Shown in pieces: positions 54,816 to 64,000 of a stretch of 64,000 nt of DNA; within the stretch, counting starts at the first letter, position 1; every line of letters starts with the position of its first letter. Below the pieces are notes generated by a model that saw only the letters and a list, made by a program, of their open reading frames with translations, did not search any database and was not told the DNA's origin. The translations under genes and the position numbers were made by a program. Source of the DNA: Strigamia acuminata (Eukaryota > Arthropoda > Chilopoda > Geophilomorpha > Linotaeniidae); assembly GCA_949358305.1 (NCBI GenBank), contig OX442319.1, positions 3,596,001 through 3,660,000 of the forward strand. Direction: 5' to 3'.

Positions 54816-57009
54816 CCGTACTGCCTCGATTTAACGCCGGGGCGTTTATTCATTCTTTTTAGCTGACCCCCCCGGCGTTTATTCAAAACCCGGCGATTAT
54901 TCGCGCCGGGCGTCTACCCGAAAAAAAAGTTGTAAATCTCATATGCAGAATTAAGTTTTGTAGAATGAATTTTTATTTTTATTAATTATGTTTCAAACAT
55001 CTGACTACTTCCATTTAGCTAACAAATCATCACAAATTGAGAAGGCACCTGCATTAGAAGTGCTAACAATTGTAGCAGCATCTATTTTTTTGCTGATTTC
55101 ATGTTCTGTATATATTCCTTCATCTGGACGTTGAGGCCACTTCCAGTATTTTCTCATCTTTTGCATTGAAGAAATTTTAAAAGTAACCCGTTCACTAGAT
55201 GCTTGTTTTTCTACGATTTTACCCGGAAAATGCTCTCCCTCAAATAAGTGAATAACATAATCACCAACTGAATATTCGACAACCGCAGGCATATCCAAAT
55301 CCCCCTGATCATTCTCATCTAAATCTACAGGAAACGACACTTCATCAACAATTTCGTTCATGTTTTCATCTCCATCACCGTCTTCATTTTCACTGTCGAT
55401 AAATATTTCGTTTTCTTCGTTCTCTTCCTCAGCATCCTCTTCCTGTGATTCGAAAGTATCAGTCGATCCGTCCTCTCTCGCGGTTTGCAGCATTTGCATC
55501 GCCAGAGCACACAATTGGTCCGGTTTCAGACAGTGGATCAAGTGATCCTCGCTTCCGTCGGTCGCCGTAGTTTGTCCGCACGATTTAAACGATTTCTCTA
55601 TCAATTCGGACGAAACACTGGCCCATGCCGTCTTGACCCATTCGGTCATCAGAGCTTTCGATGGCGCTTTTAAATTTCCTCCCGTCGTCCACTCTTTATC
55701 ACTATCGCCGGCCAACCAAGTGTCATAAATCACAGCCAAATGCTGCTTGAACGGCTTATTCCACGAAACATCTGGTGCCTGCAAGTATTTTGTGCAGCCA
55801 CCGGGTATCACGACTTGTAAAGTGTTGAAATTCTTCAGGTGTTCTTTAGTACGCTCGCTCGTGTGACACCTGTAGCTGTCCCAAACTAAAACACGACAAC
55901 CAAAACAAAACTTTGTATAAACTCGATCCAGCCAATCCGTGGTTAAATTTTCGTCCATCCACCCATTTTTACTCGAAACGACTACCGCCCCTTTGACCGA
56001 TTCTAATTTTTTAACAGCCCGAATACTTTTTTTAAAAACAATGTAAGGCTTAAGTTTAGTACCGTCGCCTTTCGCAGCTAACACAACTGTTGCATGTGCC
56101 TTCTCATTTCCCGTTGTTTTCATAGATATTGTTTTTTTTCCAATTACATCAACGGTAGTATTGCTTATCATGTCGAACCACAACGACGTTTCATCCATGG
56201 CTACGATGTTGCAAACTCGTGGTTTTTTTTCGCGACGCAAATTCGAAATGTACATAAGGAAACTAACAACCTGTTGCTGCAACTTTTCCGGGTCCTTCTG
56301 GGCTACAGTAGTCTTCCTTCGTACGGATAAACCAAACCGTTTCATGAAATTGGAAAGCCACCCATTGCTAGCTACAAACGTTTCTTTCTCCGATGTTTCG
56401 ACCAAAAGACTACTAAAAATCTCTCTCGCCTTTATCCGAATTACTTTTCTTGAGGTGCGTAGACCTTTGTTGCGCTGTTCTAGAATCCAAGTGAACAGAG
56501 CCGACTCCATAGATTCCGAAAGCGGTTTTCTACCGCCGCCACCCAATCGTTTACGTTTAATCACCGACGAATTCTTGAATTTCTTGGCCGATGCAACTTG
56601 CAAATCCGATCGTTGTTTCTTCCATTCCCGAATTCGTTTCGGGTCGACGCCAAACTTCCTTGCCGCGGCTTCACCACTGAATTCAAACGCATACTTCACT
56701 GCCCGCAATTTGAAATCCATATCGTAGGATCGTTTTTTACTTCCAGTTGGAGCCATATCGCTGGTCGAATGAAGTTGTACAGCAAAACAGGCGTTTTATA
56801 TACTACGGTACATACCGAACATAACGCGCACGTTACATACGATAACAAACGAAATCAAAACGTTTTAAAAAATGATTAAAACCCGGCGTTTGTACGGACC
56901 CGGCGTTAATTTAAGGCCGGCGTTTATTGCCTTTTTGTTGTTAGTTTGCCCGGCGATTAATCAGGAGCCGGCGTTGAGATACGACCGGCGTTAGATCGAG
57001 GCAGTACGG
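54816..57009 (-). mobile_element. Complete Tigger/pogo DNA transposon
   Basis: 2194 bp bounded by TA (54814-54815, 57010-57011). The ends are inverted repeats starting CCGTACTGCCTCGATTTAAC and GGTCGTATCTCAACGCCGG-type sequence further in, with additional CCGGCGTT/AACGCCGG words repeated near both ends, likely transposase-binding sites. It encodes one open transposase on the minus strand. It is inserted in the piggyBac MITE. Confidence 0.92.
55005..56756 (-). CDS. Tigger/pogo transposase with acidic linker and extra C-terminal domain
   Basis: 583 residues, open throughout. Residues 1 to about 60 hold a Psq/Brinker-type helix-turn-helix (DMDFKLRAVKYAFE, AARKFGVDPKRIREWKKQ). Residues about 75-150 hold a CENP-B-type second helix-turn-helix (LFTWILEQRNKGLRTS, GWLSNFMKRFGLSVRR). 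The DDE_1 catalytic core has D188 (MDETSLWF), D293 (VWDSYRCH) and D329 (APDVSWNKPFK), giving the DDD triad of pogo enzymes. After residue about 430 comes a strongly acidic run, then a domain of about 90 residues (VGDYVIHLFEGEHFPGKIVE ... YWKWPQRPDEG) that looks like a small beta-barrel or Tudor-like fold; this assignment is uncertain. It would cut and paste the surrounding element at TA sites. Confidence 0.93.
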   Translation of the reverse strand: MAPTGSKKRSYDMDFKLRAVKYAFEFSGEAAARKFGVDPKRIREWKKQRSDLQVASAKKFKNSSVIKRKRLGGGGRKPLSESMESALFTWILEQRNKGLRTSRKVIRIKAREIFSSLLVETSEKETFVASNGWLSNFMKRFGLSVRRKTTVAQKDPEKLQQQVVSFLMYISNLRREKKPRVCNIVAMDETSLWFDMISNTTVDVIGKKTISMKTTGNEKAHATVVLAAKGDGTKLKPYIVFKKSIRAVKKLESVKGAVVVSSKNGWMDENLTTDWLDRVYTKFCFGCRVLVWDSYRCHTSERTKEHLKNFNTLQVVIPGGCTKYLQAPDVSWNKPFKQHLAVIYDTWLAGDSDKEWTTGGNLKAPSKALMTEWVKTAWASVSSELIEKSFKSCGQTTATDGSEDHLIHCLKPDQLCALAMQMLQTAREDGSTDTFESQEEDAEEENEENEIFIDSENEDGDGDENMNEIVDEVSFPVDLDENDQGDLDMPAVVEYSVGDYVIHLFEGEHFPGKIVEKQASSERVTFKISSMQKMRKYWKWPQRPDEGIYTEHEISKKIDAATIVSTSNAGAFSICDDLLAKWK

Positions 57010-57319
57010 TAACTACACATGTAGTGAACGCCATATGGACGTGGTGGACATGATTGACATTAGCGGAGCCTGCTGATGATCATCATTTATGACCTTTGGA
57101 CTCCTACGATGGGTCTTTTTTGACCCAGTTGAACTTTGAGTTCAAATTATAAAAAAACTTAAAAAATTACAAAAATTTCAACTGTGGTATAGTGTCTAGT
57201 GATGTTTCAAAAGAATAGTCAGCAAAAATCAGATAAAAAAAAAAATTATTTCTTATAAAAAAAATGATTTTTTTAAAACGGGGTCACAAAATGACCCATC
57301 TCAGGGTTGGAAGGGTTAA

Positions 57320-57613
57320 AAAAGAAATATCAAATTTTATATTTGGAAAGTTGTTATTTATTGATGGGAAACTCATATTTCACATTTGGAAATCTTAACT
57401 TTACAGGTTGAGAAATATGTGTTTAACTGTTTGGAAATATAATATATCATGCTATGAAATGTAGTGTGGAAACGGTTGCATTCAGTGTTGGAAAAACATT
57501 GGAAATTTGAAGTTTGTACAATTTGGAATATATAACTTTCGGGTTTGGAAATATCGCATTTCAGTTATATTTCCAAAATATTTCATGAACGAAAATCTAA
57601 TTTTTTTTGCAGT
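57320..57613. mobile_element. Right end of a second CMC/CACTA-like element
   Basis: Ends AAAATCTAATTTTTTTTGCAGTG at 57613, almost the inverted form of the left end at 43179. It cuts off the gag ORF to its right. The interior repeats TTTGGAAAT words. No matching left end was found, so the left part is missing, rearranged, or hidden beyond other insertions. Confidence 0.65.
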
Positions 57614-59769
57614 GGTGGTGATGGCGTTGGGTCGTATGTAGTGACACGGGTCGAGCAAACGTGATCCTTAGGAACATTGGACGGGACTTCAAGTTTTGTC
57701 GTTGCGATTCTGACTTTGTTTTTCGCGTGCGACGTCTTTGTTTCCGTCTTGACTGCAGCAGCTGCCACATCCTGCTTACTTACTTCTTCTGGCTCATACC
57801 CACTACTTTCCGACTCCTCATCAGCTCCGTAGGGTCGAGGAACTTCCGGCTGATTTTCCATTGCCAGCAAAACTGCAGCAATTTGCTTGGAAAGCTGTCG
57901 CGAAAACTGTCCAGATCTAGAAAAAGTAGAAAATTTGGGCTTCTCCACCTTAGTCTCTTCCACGGGCTTCAGCATTGTGGGAACAGTATATCCCTCAGGC
58001 AGGGGCATTATAGCTTGATCCACAATTCCACTTTGTCGGTACTCGAGCGAGCGAAGCGAATCGAGTTGCAATCTATTATCCACATCATTTCCAACTCTAA
58101 TTGCTTTTTCGAGACTATTTACCCCCCATGACCGCATACACAATACTACCTGTGTTTGCATCATATTTTGAGCCTTTTCCCAACGCAGATTTTTATCTTT
58201 ATATTAGACTTTGACCGATATCGATATTTTGCAGTATCGCCGATACCGATAATCGGCAACCGAATATCGGCAGATACCGATACCTGCGCCGATATTAAAA
58301 TTAAAATGTCCGACCCCCCCCCTCCCACCTCCCAAAATAAAAAAAGAAAATTAAAATTGCGTTTATTAATTTATTTTATGTTTAAGAAACGTTTTTGAAG
58401 CAGTTTCTAAAACGTATCGTTTTAGTTTAAAAACGTATCGTTTTGGTCTAAAAACGTATCGTTTTGGTCTAAAAACGTATCGTTTTAGTCTAAAAACGTA
58501 TCGTTTTAGTCTAAAAACGTATCGTTTTAGTCTAAAACGATACGTTTTAGAAACGTGGCAATATCGGTATCGGCCACGCCAAAAAATATCGGATCCGATA
58601 TCGGTGAATACCGAAATATCGGCCGATAGCCAATACCGATACTGGTATCGGTCAAAGTCTACTTTATATCCCGCAATTTCCAAGTAATGGGATACCTCAC
58701 TCAAAAATGCAGTGGTTCGCTCGCCAGGTTTTTGTTTACGCTGACTTAATTTAACGTTGGCTGCCGCCGTATTCATTGAATATGCTTGACGGAAAAGTGA
58801 CTCAAAAGTATTCCATGTTTTGGGTTTTGGTGACATGGCAGTCCACCAGTCCAGCGCTCGGCCTTTTAGGGCAGAAGCGGCATAAGCCTTTAGATATTCG
58901 CGCTCGGGGGCCCCCACTTGCCACATGTGCGTAAAGAGTTCTGCCAAAAATGAATTTACTGAATTAAAACTTGCCTTATCCGGGTCAAAATAGGGACATT
59001 TTTCCACTTTCCATTTGCGACGACCTGTCTGTTCACGATCAGTGTCGGGCAAAGACGGAAGCAACAGTTGTCCCTTCGTTTTTGGATCCGGTTTGGTGGA
59101 TTTCATCTTTGAATACAGAATTGATGACATTACCTCTTCATCAATGCGCGCACTTTGAAGTGATGGTGGACTTTTAGCTTGATCCCGTGGCATCCCTTGA
59201 GTTCTATCTATTTCCGCTTGTGGACGGCTCATCGTTGCACTTCGACGCCATGGCTCGTCTTTTTCTCGATTCCTGCCCGTGGAAGGCTCTGCATATAATG
59301 ACGACGTCTGTCTCCCACTTTTATGTTGGCCACGGGGAGCCGAATATCCCTCTGAATGTACGGACCCGGGAGAACGCGAAGTGGGTTGCGTTAGAATGCT
59401 TTCCCTACAATCCCTTAAAAACTGTTGAAATTCGGTGCGCAAGTCGGCAAAAAAGGATGTTTGAGGATTTATTTGTCCCCCATTCCCAACTGGCAATGTC
59501 GACGAATTACTGACTGACTCTGTCGGTGACACTTGCGACGCTGTTGTAACTACAACAGTTGGTTGCACCATGGTGTTGATTGGACTCGCGACTGTTGTTA
59601 ATATATCGGTTGAAAATGTCACCAATGGTGAAGTTGTAACATTCACAACCGTCGTCGCGCTTTTTTGCTTTCTATTATCGCGCATTTGTTCCATTAATTC
59701 CAACTCGTTAATATCAAAAGGATCGAGAGTTGGATTAAAAATACCCGTGCCTCCTAACGGTGACGCCAT
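57614..59769 (-). pseudogene. LTR-retrotransposon gag ORF, interrupted
   Basis: The minus-strand frame starts at ATG 59769 (MASPLGGTGIF), runs to 58662, is split by a hAT MITE, and resumes in the same frame from 58204 to 57614, where the CMC-like end truncates it. A capsid-type segment is clear: LKGRALDWWTAMSPKPKTW, FESLFRQAYS, KLSQRKQKPGERTTAFLSEV, as in Retrotrans_gag proteins of Gypsy-like elements. The N-terminal 200 residues are Ser/Thr/Gln-rich. No zinc knuckle, protease or polymerase remains. Confidence 0.8.
58205..58661. mobile_element. hAT-type MITE, family D
   Basis: 457 bp beginning TAGACTTTGACCGATA and ending ATCGGTCAAAGTCTA, flanked by a perfect 8-bp duplication CTTTATAT (58197-58204, 58662-58669). 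Both arms are rich in CCGATA/TATCGG words. The centre is a 20-bp array (AAAACGTATCGTTTTAGTCT) of six to seven copies at about 58400-58545. It is inserted in the gag ORF. Confidence 0.93.
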
Positions 59770-59851
59770 GATGAAATAACGTGAAATAAAATTATAATAA
59801 TTAATGATATGAGAAAATACTAACTATCTCGTTGGTTCCCTCGATATAGCG

Positions 59852-59881
59852 GAATCCTGTCTAGCTCGCCAAGTTTGTAAC
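59852..59881 (-). other. Putative LTR edge and primer-binding site of the gag element
   Basis: On the minus strand, GTTACA (ending at 59876) is followed by AACTTGGCGAGCTAGACAGG, 80-100 bases upstream of the gag start. This is the expected layout of LTR end, short spacer and tRNA-binding site. The tRNA is not assigned and the outer LTR edge was not found. Confidence 0.4.
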
Positions 59882-60100
59882 AATGTCGTTACAAATTATA
59901 CGTGCGTGAAACACGTGTTCGCAGGTTCGCGGAATTTTCATGAAAAACAATGACCTGTTCCGTTGAGAAAATGTGGTGACTCGATTCCAGATATCGAACG
60001 TGTAATAATATCGAAATAAATCGAATGTCCCGGTTAATTCAACTGCTCAAATGGGAGCTTCGAATGCCACCGGGTGAATAAGAAGATGGAAGTTAGAACG

Positions 60101-61745
60101 AGCGCGGTTAGAAAAATAGATGCGAAATAATAATTGACTTGTGATCCAATCTGTAGTCGGTCGCGAAGTGTCGGAATATCGACACGTCGCAATATTTATT
60201 AACATCGGTAAGCTGATCAATCGATCAGCTGATCGGTCGTCACAAGTTCAAAAATAGAAATGAAAATAAATAGAATCGCGACAAGGTCGCGTACATAAAT
60301 TAAGAATGGGATAAAAGTAGGAATTAAAACGAAAATTGGGAAAGCTCACCCGTGACATGGTATTATTTTGATTTTATTTTGGAAAAAATTTTGATATTTT
60401 TTTGGTATTATTTTGGTATTATTTTGGAAAAAATTTTGGTATTTTTTTGGTATTATTTTGGTATTTTTTTGGCATTATTTTGGTTTTTTTTTGGTATTTT
60501 TTTGGTATTATTTTGGTATTTTTTTGGTATTTTTTTGGTATTATTTTGGTATTTTTTTGGTATTTTTTTGGTATTTTTTTGGTATTATTTTGGTTTTTTT
60601 TTGGTATTTTTTTGGCATTTTTTTAATATTTTTTTGGTATTTTTTTGGTATTTTTTTGGCATTTTTTTGGTATTATTTTGGTATTTTTTTGGTATTTTTT
60701 TGGTATTATTTTGGTATTTTTTTGGTATTTTTTTGGCATTATTTTGGTATTATTTTGGTATTATTTTGGTATTATTTTGGCATTATTTTGGTATTTTTTT
60801 GGTATTATTTTGGTATTTTTTTGGTATTTTTTTGGCATTTTTTTGGTATTTTTTTGGTATTATTTTGGTATTTTTTTGGTATTATTTTGGTATTATTTTG
60901 GTATTATTTTGGTATTATTTTGGTTTTTTTTTGGTATTTTTTTGGCATTTTTTTGGTATTTTTTTGGTATTATTTTGGTATTTTTTTGGTATTTTTTTGG
61001 TATTATTTTGGTATTATTTTGGTATTTTTTTGGTATTATTTTGGTATTTTTTTGGTATTATTTTGGTATTATTTTGGTTTTATTTTGGTATTTTTTTGGC
61101 ATTTTTTTGGTATTTTTTTGGTATTATTTTGGTATTTTTTTGGTATTTTTTTGGTATTATTTTGGTATTTTTTTGGTATTTTTTTGGTATTATTTTGGTA
61201 TTTTTTTGGTATTTTTTTGGTATTTTTTTGGTATTTTTTTGGTATTATTTTGGTATTATTTTGGTATTTTTTTGGTATAATGCCAAAATAATGCCAAAAT
61301 AATGCCAAAAAACCTAACCTAACGAGCGCGGTTAGAAAAATAGATGCGAAATAATAATTGACTTGTGATCCAATCTGTAGTCGGTCGCGAAGTGTCGGAA
61401 TATCGACACGTCGCAATATTTATTAACATCGGTAAGCTGATCAATCGATCAGCTGATCGGTCGTCACAAGTTCAAAAATAGAAATGAAAATAAATAGAAT
61501 CGCGACAAGGTCGCGTACATAAATTAAGAATGGGATAAAAGTAGGAATTAAAACGAAAATTGGGAAAGCTCACCCGTGACATGGTATTATTTTGATTTTA
61601 TTTTGGAAAAAATTTTGATATTTTTTTGGTATTATTTTGGTATTATTTTGGAAAAAATTTTGGTATTTTTTTGGTATTATTTTGGTATTTTTTTGGCATT
61701 ATTTTGGTTTTTTTTTGGTATTTTTTTGGTATTATTTTGGTATTT
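60101..61745. repeat. Tandem duplication with 1224-bp offset
   Basis: The sequence starting AGCGCGGTTAGAAAAATAG at 60101 recurs at 61325. It continues identically through the palindromic GCTGATCAATCGATCAGC, the CACCCGTGACATGG word and the first part of the satellite. Unit 1 is 60101-61324. Unit 2 begins at 61325 and its satellite then diverges in length. Confidence 0.93.
60357..61286 (+). repeat. 11-bp minisatellite, GGTATT orientation, block 1
   Basis: Tandem 11-bp units of two main kinds, GGTATTATTTT and GGTATTTTTTT, with occasional GGCATT, GGTTTT and AATATT variants. Neither strand contains stop codons in any frame, so long Phe/Trp/Tyr/Gly frames overlap in all phases. These are not genes. 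The block ends with a short run in inverse orientation (61287-61316). Confidence 0.97.
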
Positions 61746-62282
61746 TTTTGGTATTTTTTTGGTATTATTTTGGTATTATTTTGGTATTTTTTTGGTATTT
61801 TTTTGGTATTATTTTGGTATTTTTTTGGTATTATTTTGGTATTTTTTTGGTATTTTTTTGGTATTATTTTGGTATTTTTTTGGTATTTTTTTGGTATTAT
61901 TTTGGCATTATTTTGGTATTATTTTGGTATTTTTTGGTATTATTTTGGTATTATTTTGGTTTTTTTTTGGTATTTTTTTGGTATTTTTTTGGTATTTTTT
62001 TGGTATTATTTTGGTATTTTTTTGGTATTTTTTTGGTATTATTTTGGCATTATTTTGGCATTATTTTGGTATTATTTTGGTATTATTTTGGTATTATTTT
62101 GGTATTATTTTGGTTTTTTTTTGGTATTTTTTTGGTATTTTTTTGGTATTTTTTTGGTATTATTTTGGTATTTTTTTGGTATTATTTTGGTATTATTTTG
62201 GTATTTTTTTGGTATTTTTTTGGTATTTTTTTGGTATTATTTTGGTATTTTTTTGGTATTTTTTTGGTATTTTTTTGGTATA
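61579..62282 (+). repeat. 11-bp minisatellite, GGTATT orientation, block 2
   Basis: Same unit as block 1, with the same first 150 or so bases because of the 1224-bp duplication. Confidence 0.97.
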
Positions 62283-64000
62283 ATGCCAAAATAATGCCAA
62301 AATAATGCCAAAAAAATGCCAAAAAAATACCAAAAAAATACCAAAAAAATATTAAAAAAATGCCAAAAAAATACCAAAAAAAAACCAAAATAATACCAAA
62401 AAAATACCAAAAAAATACCAAAAAAATACCAAAATAATACCAAAATAATACCAAAAAAATACCAAAAAAATACCAAAAAAATACCAAAATAATACCAAAA
62501 AAATACCAAAAAAATGCCAAAAAAATACCAAAAAAAAACCAAAATAATACCAAAAAAATACCAAAAAAATACCAAAAAAATACCAAAATAATACCAAAAA
62601 AATACCAAAATAATACCAAAAAAATACCAAAAAAATACCAAAATAATACCAAAAAAATACCAAAAAAATGCCAAAAAAATACCAAAAAAATACCAAAAAA
62701 ATACCAAAATAATACCAAAAAAATACCAAAATAATACCAAAAAAATACCAAAAAAATACCAAAATAATACCAAAAAAATACCAAAATAATACCAAAAAAA
62801 TACCAAAAAAATACCAAAAAAATACCAAAATAATACCAAAAAAATACCAAAAAAATGCCAAAAAAATACCAAAAAAAAACCAAAATAATACCAAAAAAAT
62901 ACCAAAAAAATACCAAAAAAATACCAAAAAAATACCAAAATAATACCAAAAAAATACCAAAAAAATACCAAAATAATACCAAAAAAATGCCAAAATAATG
63001 CCAAAAAAATACCAAAATAATGCCAAAATAATGTCAAAATAATGCCAAAATAATGTCAAAATAATGCCAAAATAATGCCAAAATAATGCCAAAATAATGC
63101 CAAAATAATGCCAAAAAAATGCCAAAAAAATACCAAAATAATACCAAAAAAATACCAAAAAAATACCAAAAAAATACCAAAAAAAAACCAAAATAATACC
63201 AAAATAATACCAAAATAATACCAAAATAATACCAAAATAATGCCAAAATAATGCCAAAATAATACCAAAAAAATACCAAAAAATACCAAAATAATACCAA
63301 AAAAATACCAAAAAAATACCAAAAAAATACCAAAAAAAAACCAAAATAATACCAAAATAATACCAAAAAATACCAAAATAATACCAAAATAATGCCAAAA
63401 TAATACCAAAAAAATACCAAAAAAATACCAAAATAATACCAAAAAAATACCAAAAAAATACCAAAAAAATACCAAAAAAATACCAAAAAAATACCAAAAA
63501 AATACTAAAATAATGCCAAAAAAATACCAAAATAATACCAAAATAATACCAAAAAAATACCAAAAAAATACCAAAATAATACCAAAAAAATACCAAAAAA
63601 ATGCCAAAAAAATACCAAAAAAATACCAAAAAAATACCAAAATAATACCAAAAAAATACCAAAATAATACCAAAAAAATACCAAAAAAATACCAAAATAA
63701 TACCAAAAAAATACCAAAATAATACCAAAAAAATACCAAAAAAATACCAAAAAAATAACAAAATAATACCAAAAAAATACCAAAAAAATGCCAAAAAAAT
63801 ACCAAAAAAAAACCAAAATAATACCAAAAAAATACCAAAAAAATACCAAAAAAATACCAAAATAATACCAAAAAAATACCAAAATAATACCAAAAAAATA
63901 CCAAAATAATGCCAAAATAATACCAAAATAATACCAAAATAATACCAAAATAATACCAAAATAATACCAAAAAAATACCAAAAAAATACCAAAATAATGC
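62283..64000 (-). repeat. 11-bp minisatellite, inverted block, runs off the window
   Basis: At about 62282 the units switch to AAAATAATACC/AAAAAAATACC, the reverse complement. The inverted block is at least 1.7 kb long and continues past the window end. One sub-stretch (62990-63120) is rich in AATGCC/AATGTC variants. Confidence 0.97.

Larger units (their letters stand above)
54685..57315. mobile_element. piggyBac-type MITE, split by a Tigger element
   Basis: The outer ends are CCCTTCCAACCC and GGGTTGGAAGGG, each next to a TTAA (54681-54684, 57316-57319), the obligatory piggyBac target. Without the nested Tigger it is about 435 bp with no coding capacity. Both arms contain GACCCA words in inverted positions. 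Confidence 0.87.

Noticed and set aside
61300-61322. Telomere-like CCTAACCTAA
   Set aside because: Only two copies of the 5-mer; the same word occurs singly inside MITEs.
60352-63992. Open frames of up to 546 residues rich in FWYFFGIIL
   Set aside because: They are translations of an 11-bp satellite lacking stops in every frame, and they overlap in all phases on both strands.

Overview
The window is animal nuclear DNA. It has spliced genes with short GT-AG introns, several metazoan-specific families (Prdm8-like, the ParaHox gene Gsx, an AKAP7-type protein) and a very heavy transposon load. The base composition, the small introns and the element mix (DIRS, Copia, hAT, piggyBac, pogo/Tigger, CMC) suggest an invertebrate, probably an arthropod. 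I cannot place it more finely.

Left half (about 4.3-24 kb) is the host gene part. A Prdm8-like zinc-finger gene (+, 4301-6510) is followed by a head-to-head pair: a CBR4-like reductase of mitochondrial fatty-acid synthesis (-, 8415-9393) and an AKAP7-like 2H-phosphoesterase-fold protein (+, 9811-11877). Next come fructose-1,6-bisphosphatase (+, 12256-14141) and, after about 8 kb of gene-poor DNA with several satellites and MITEs, the homeobox gene Gsx (-, 22199-23873). All five can be rebuilt with every exon phase consistent. Two members of one hAT-type MITE family with perfect 8-bp target duplications lie in this region, one inside an AKAP7 intron.

Middle (27.4-38 kb): two intronless paralogues encode leucine-rich-repeat proteins with an N-terminal BC-box-like motif, so they are candidate Cullin-2 substrate receptors. 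The second (34167-35534) is intact. The first is split at codon 5 by a complete 4837-bp DIRS-type tyrosine-recombinase retrotransposon (28911-33747) with open reading frames for Gag/RT/RNase H/MT and for the recombinase. The paralogue provides the empty site. To the right are a broken 3' fragment of methylmalonyl-CoA mutase and a 5' fragment of an EXOG-like nuclease.

Right half (38.6-64 kb) is a nest of mobile elements. A minus-strand cysteine-rich ORF beside an LTR-like end is split by a hAT MITE. A complete Copia element (43154-53877, identical-looking LTRs) has its 5' LTR split by a 5.6-kb CMC/CACTA-like element, which itself carries two inverted copies of another hAT-type MITE. A piggyBac-type MITE is split by a complete Tigger/pogo transposon. 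A gag ORF is split by one more hAT MITE. The last 3.6 kb is an 11-bp A/T-rich minisatellite that changes orientation at about 62283 and forms a giant inverted repeat running off the window.
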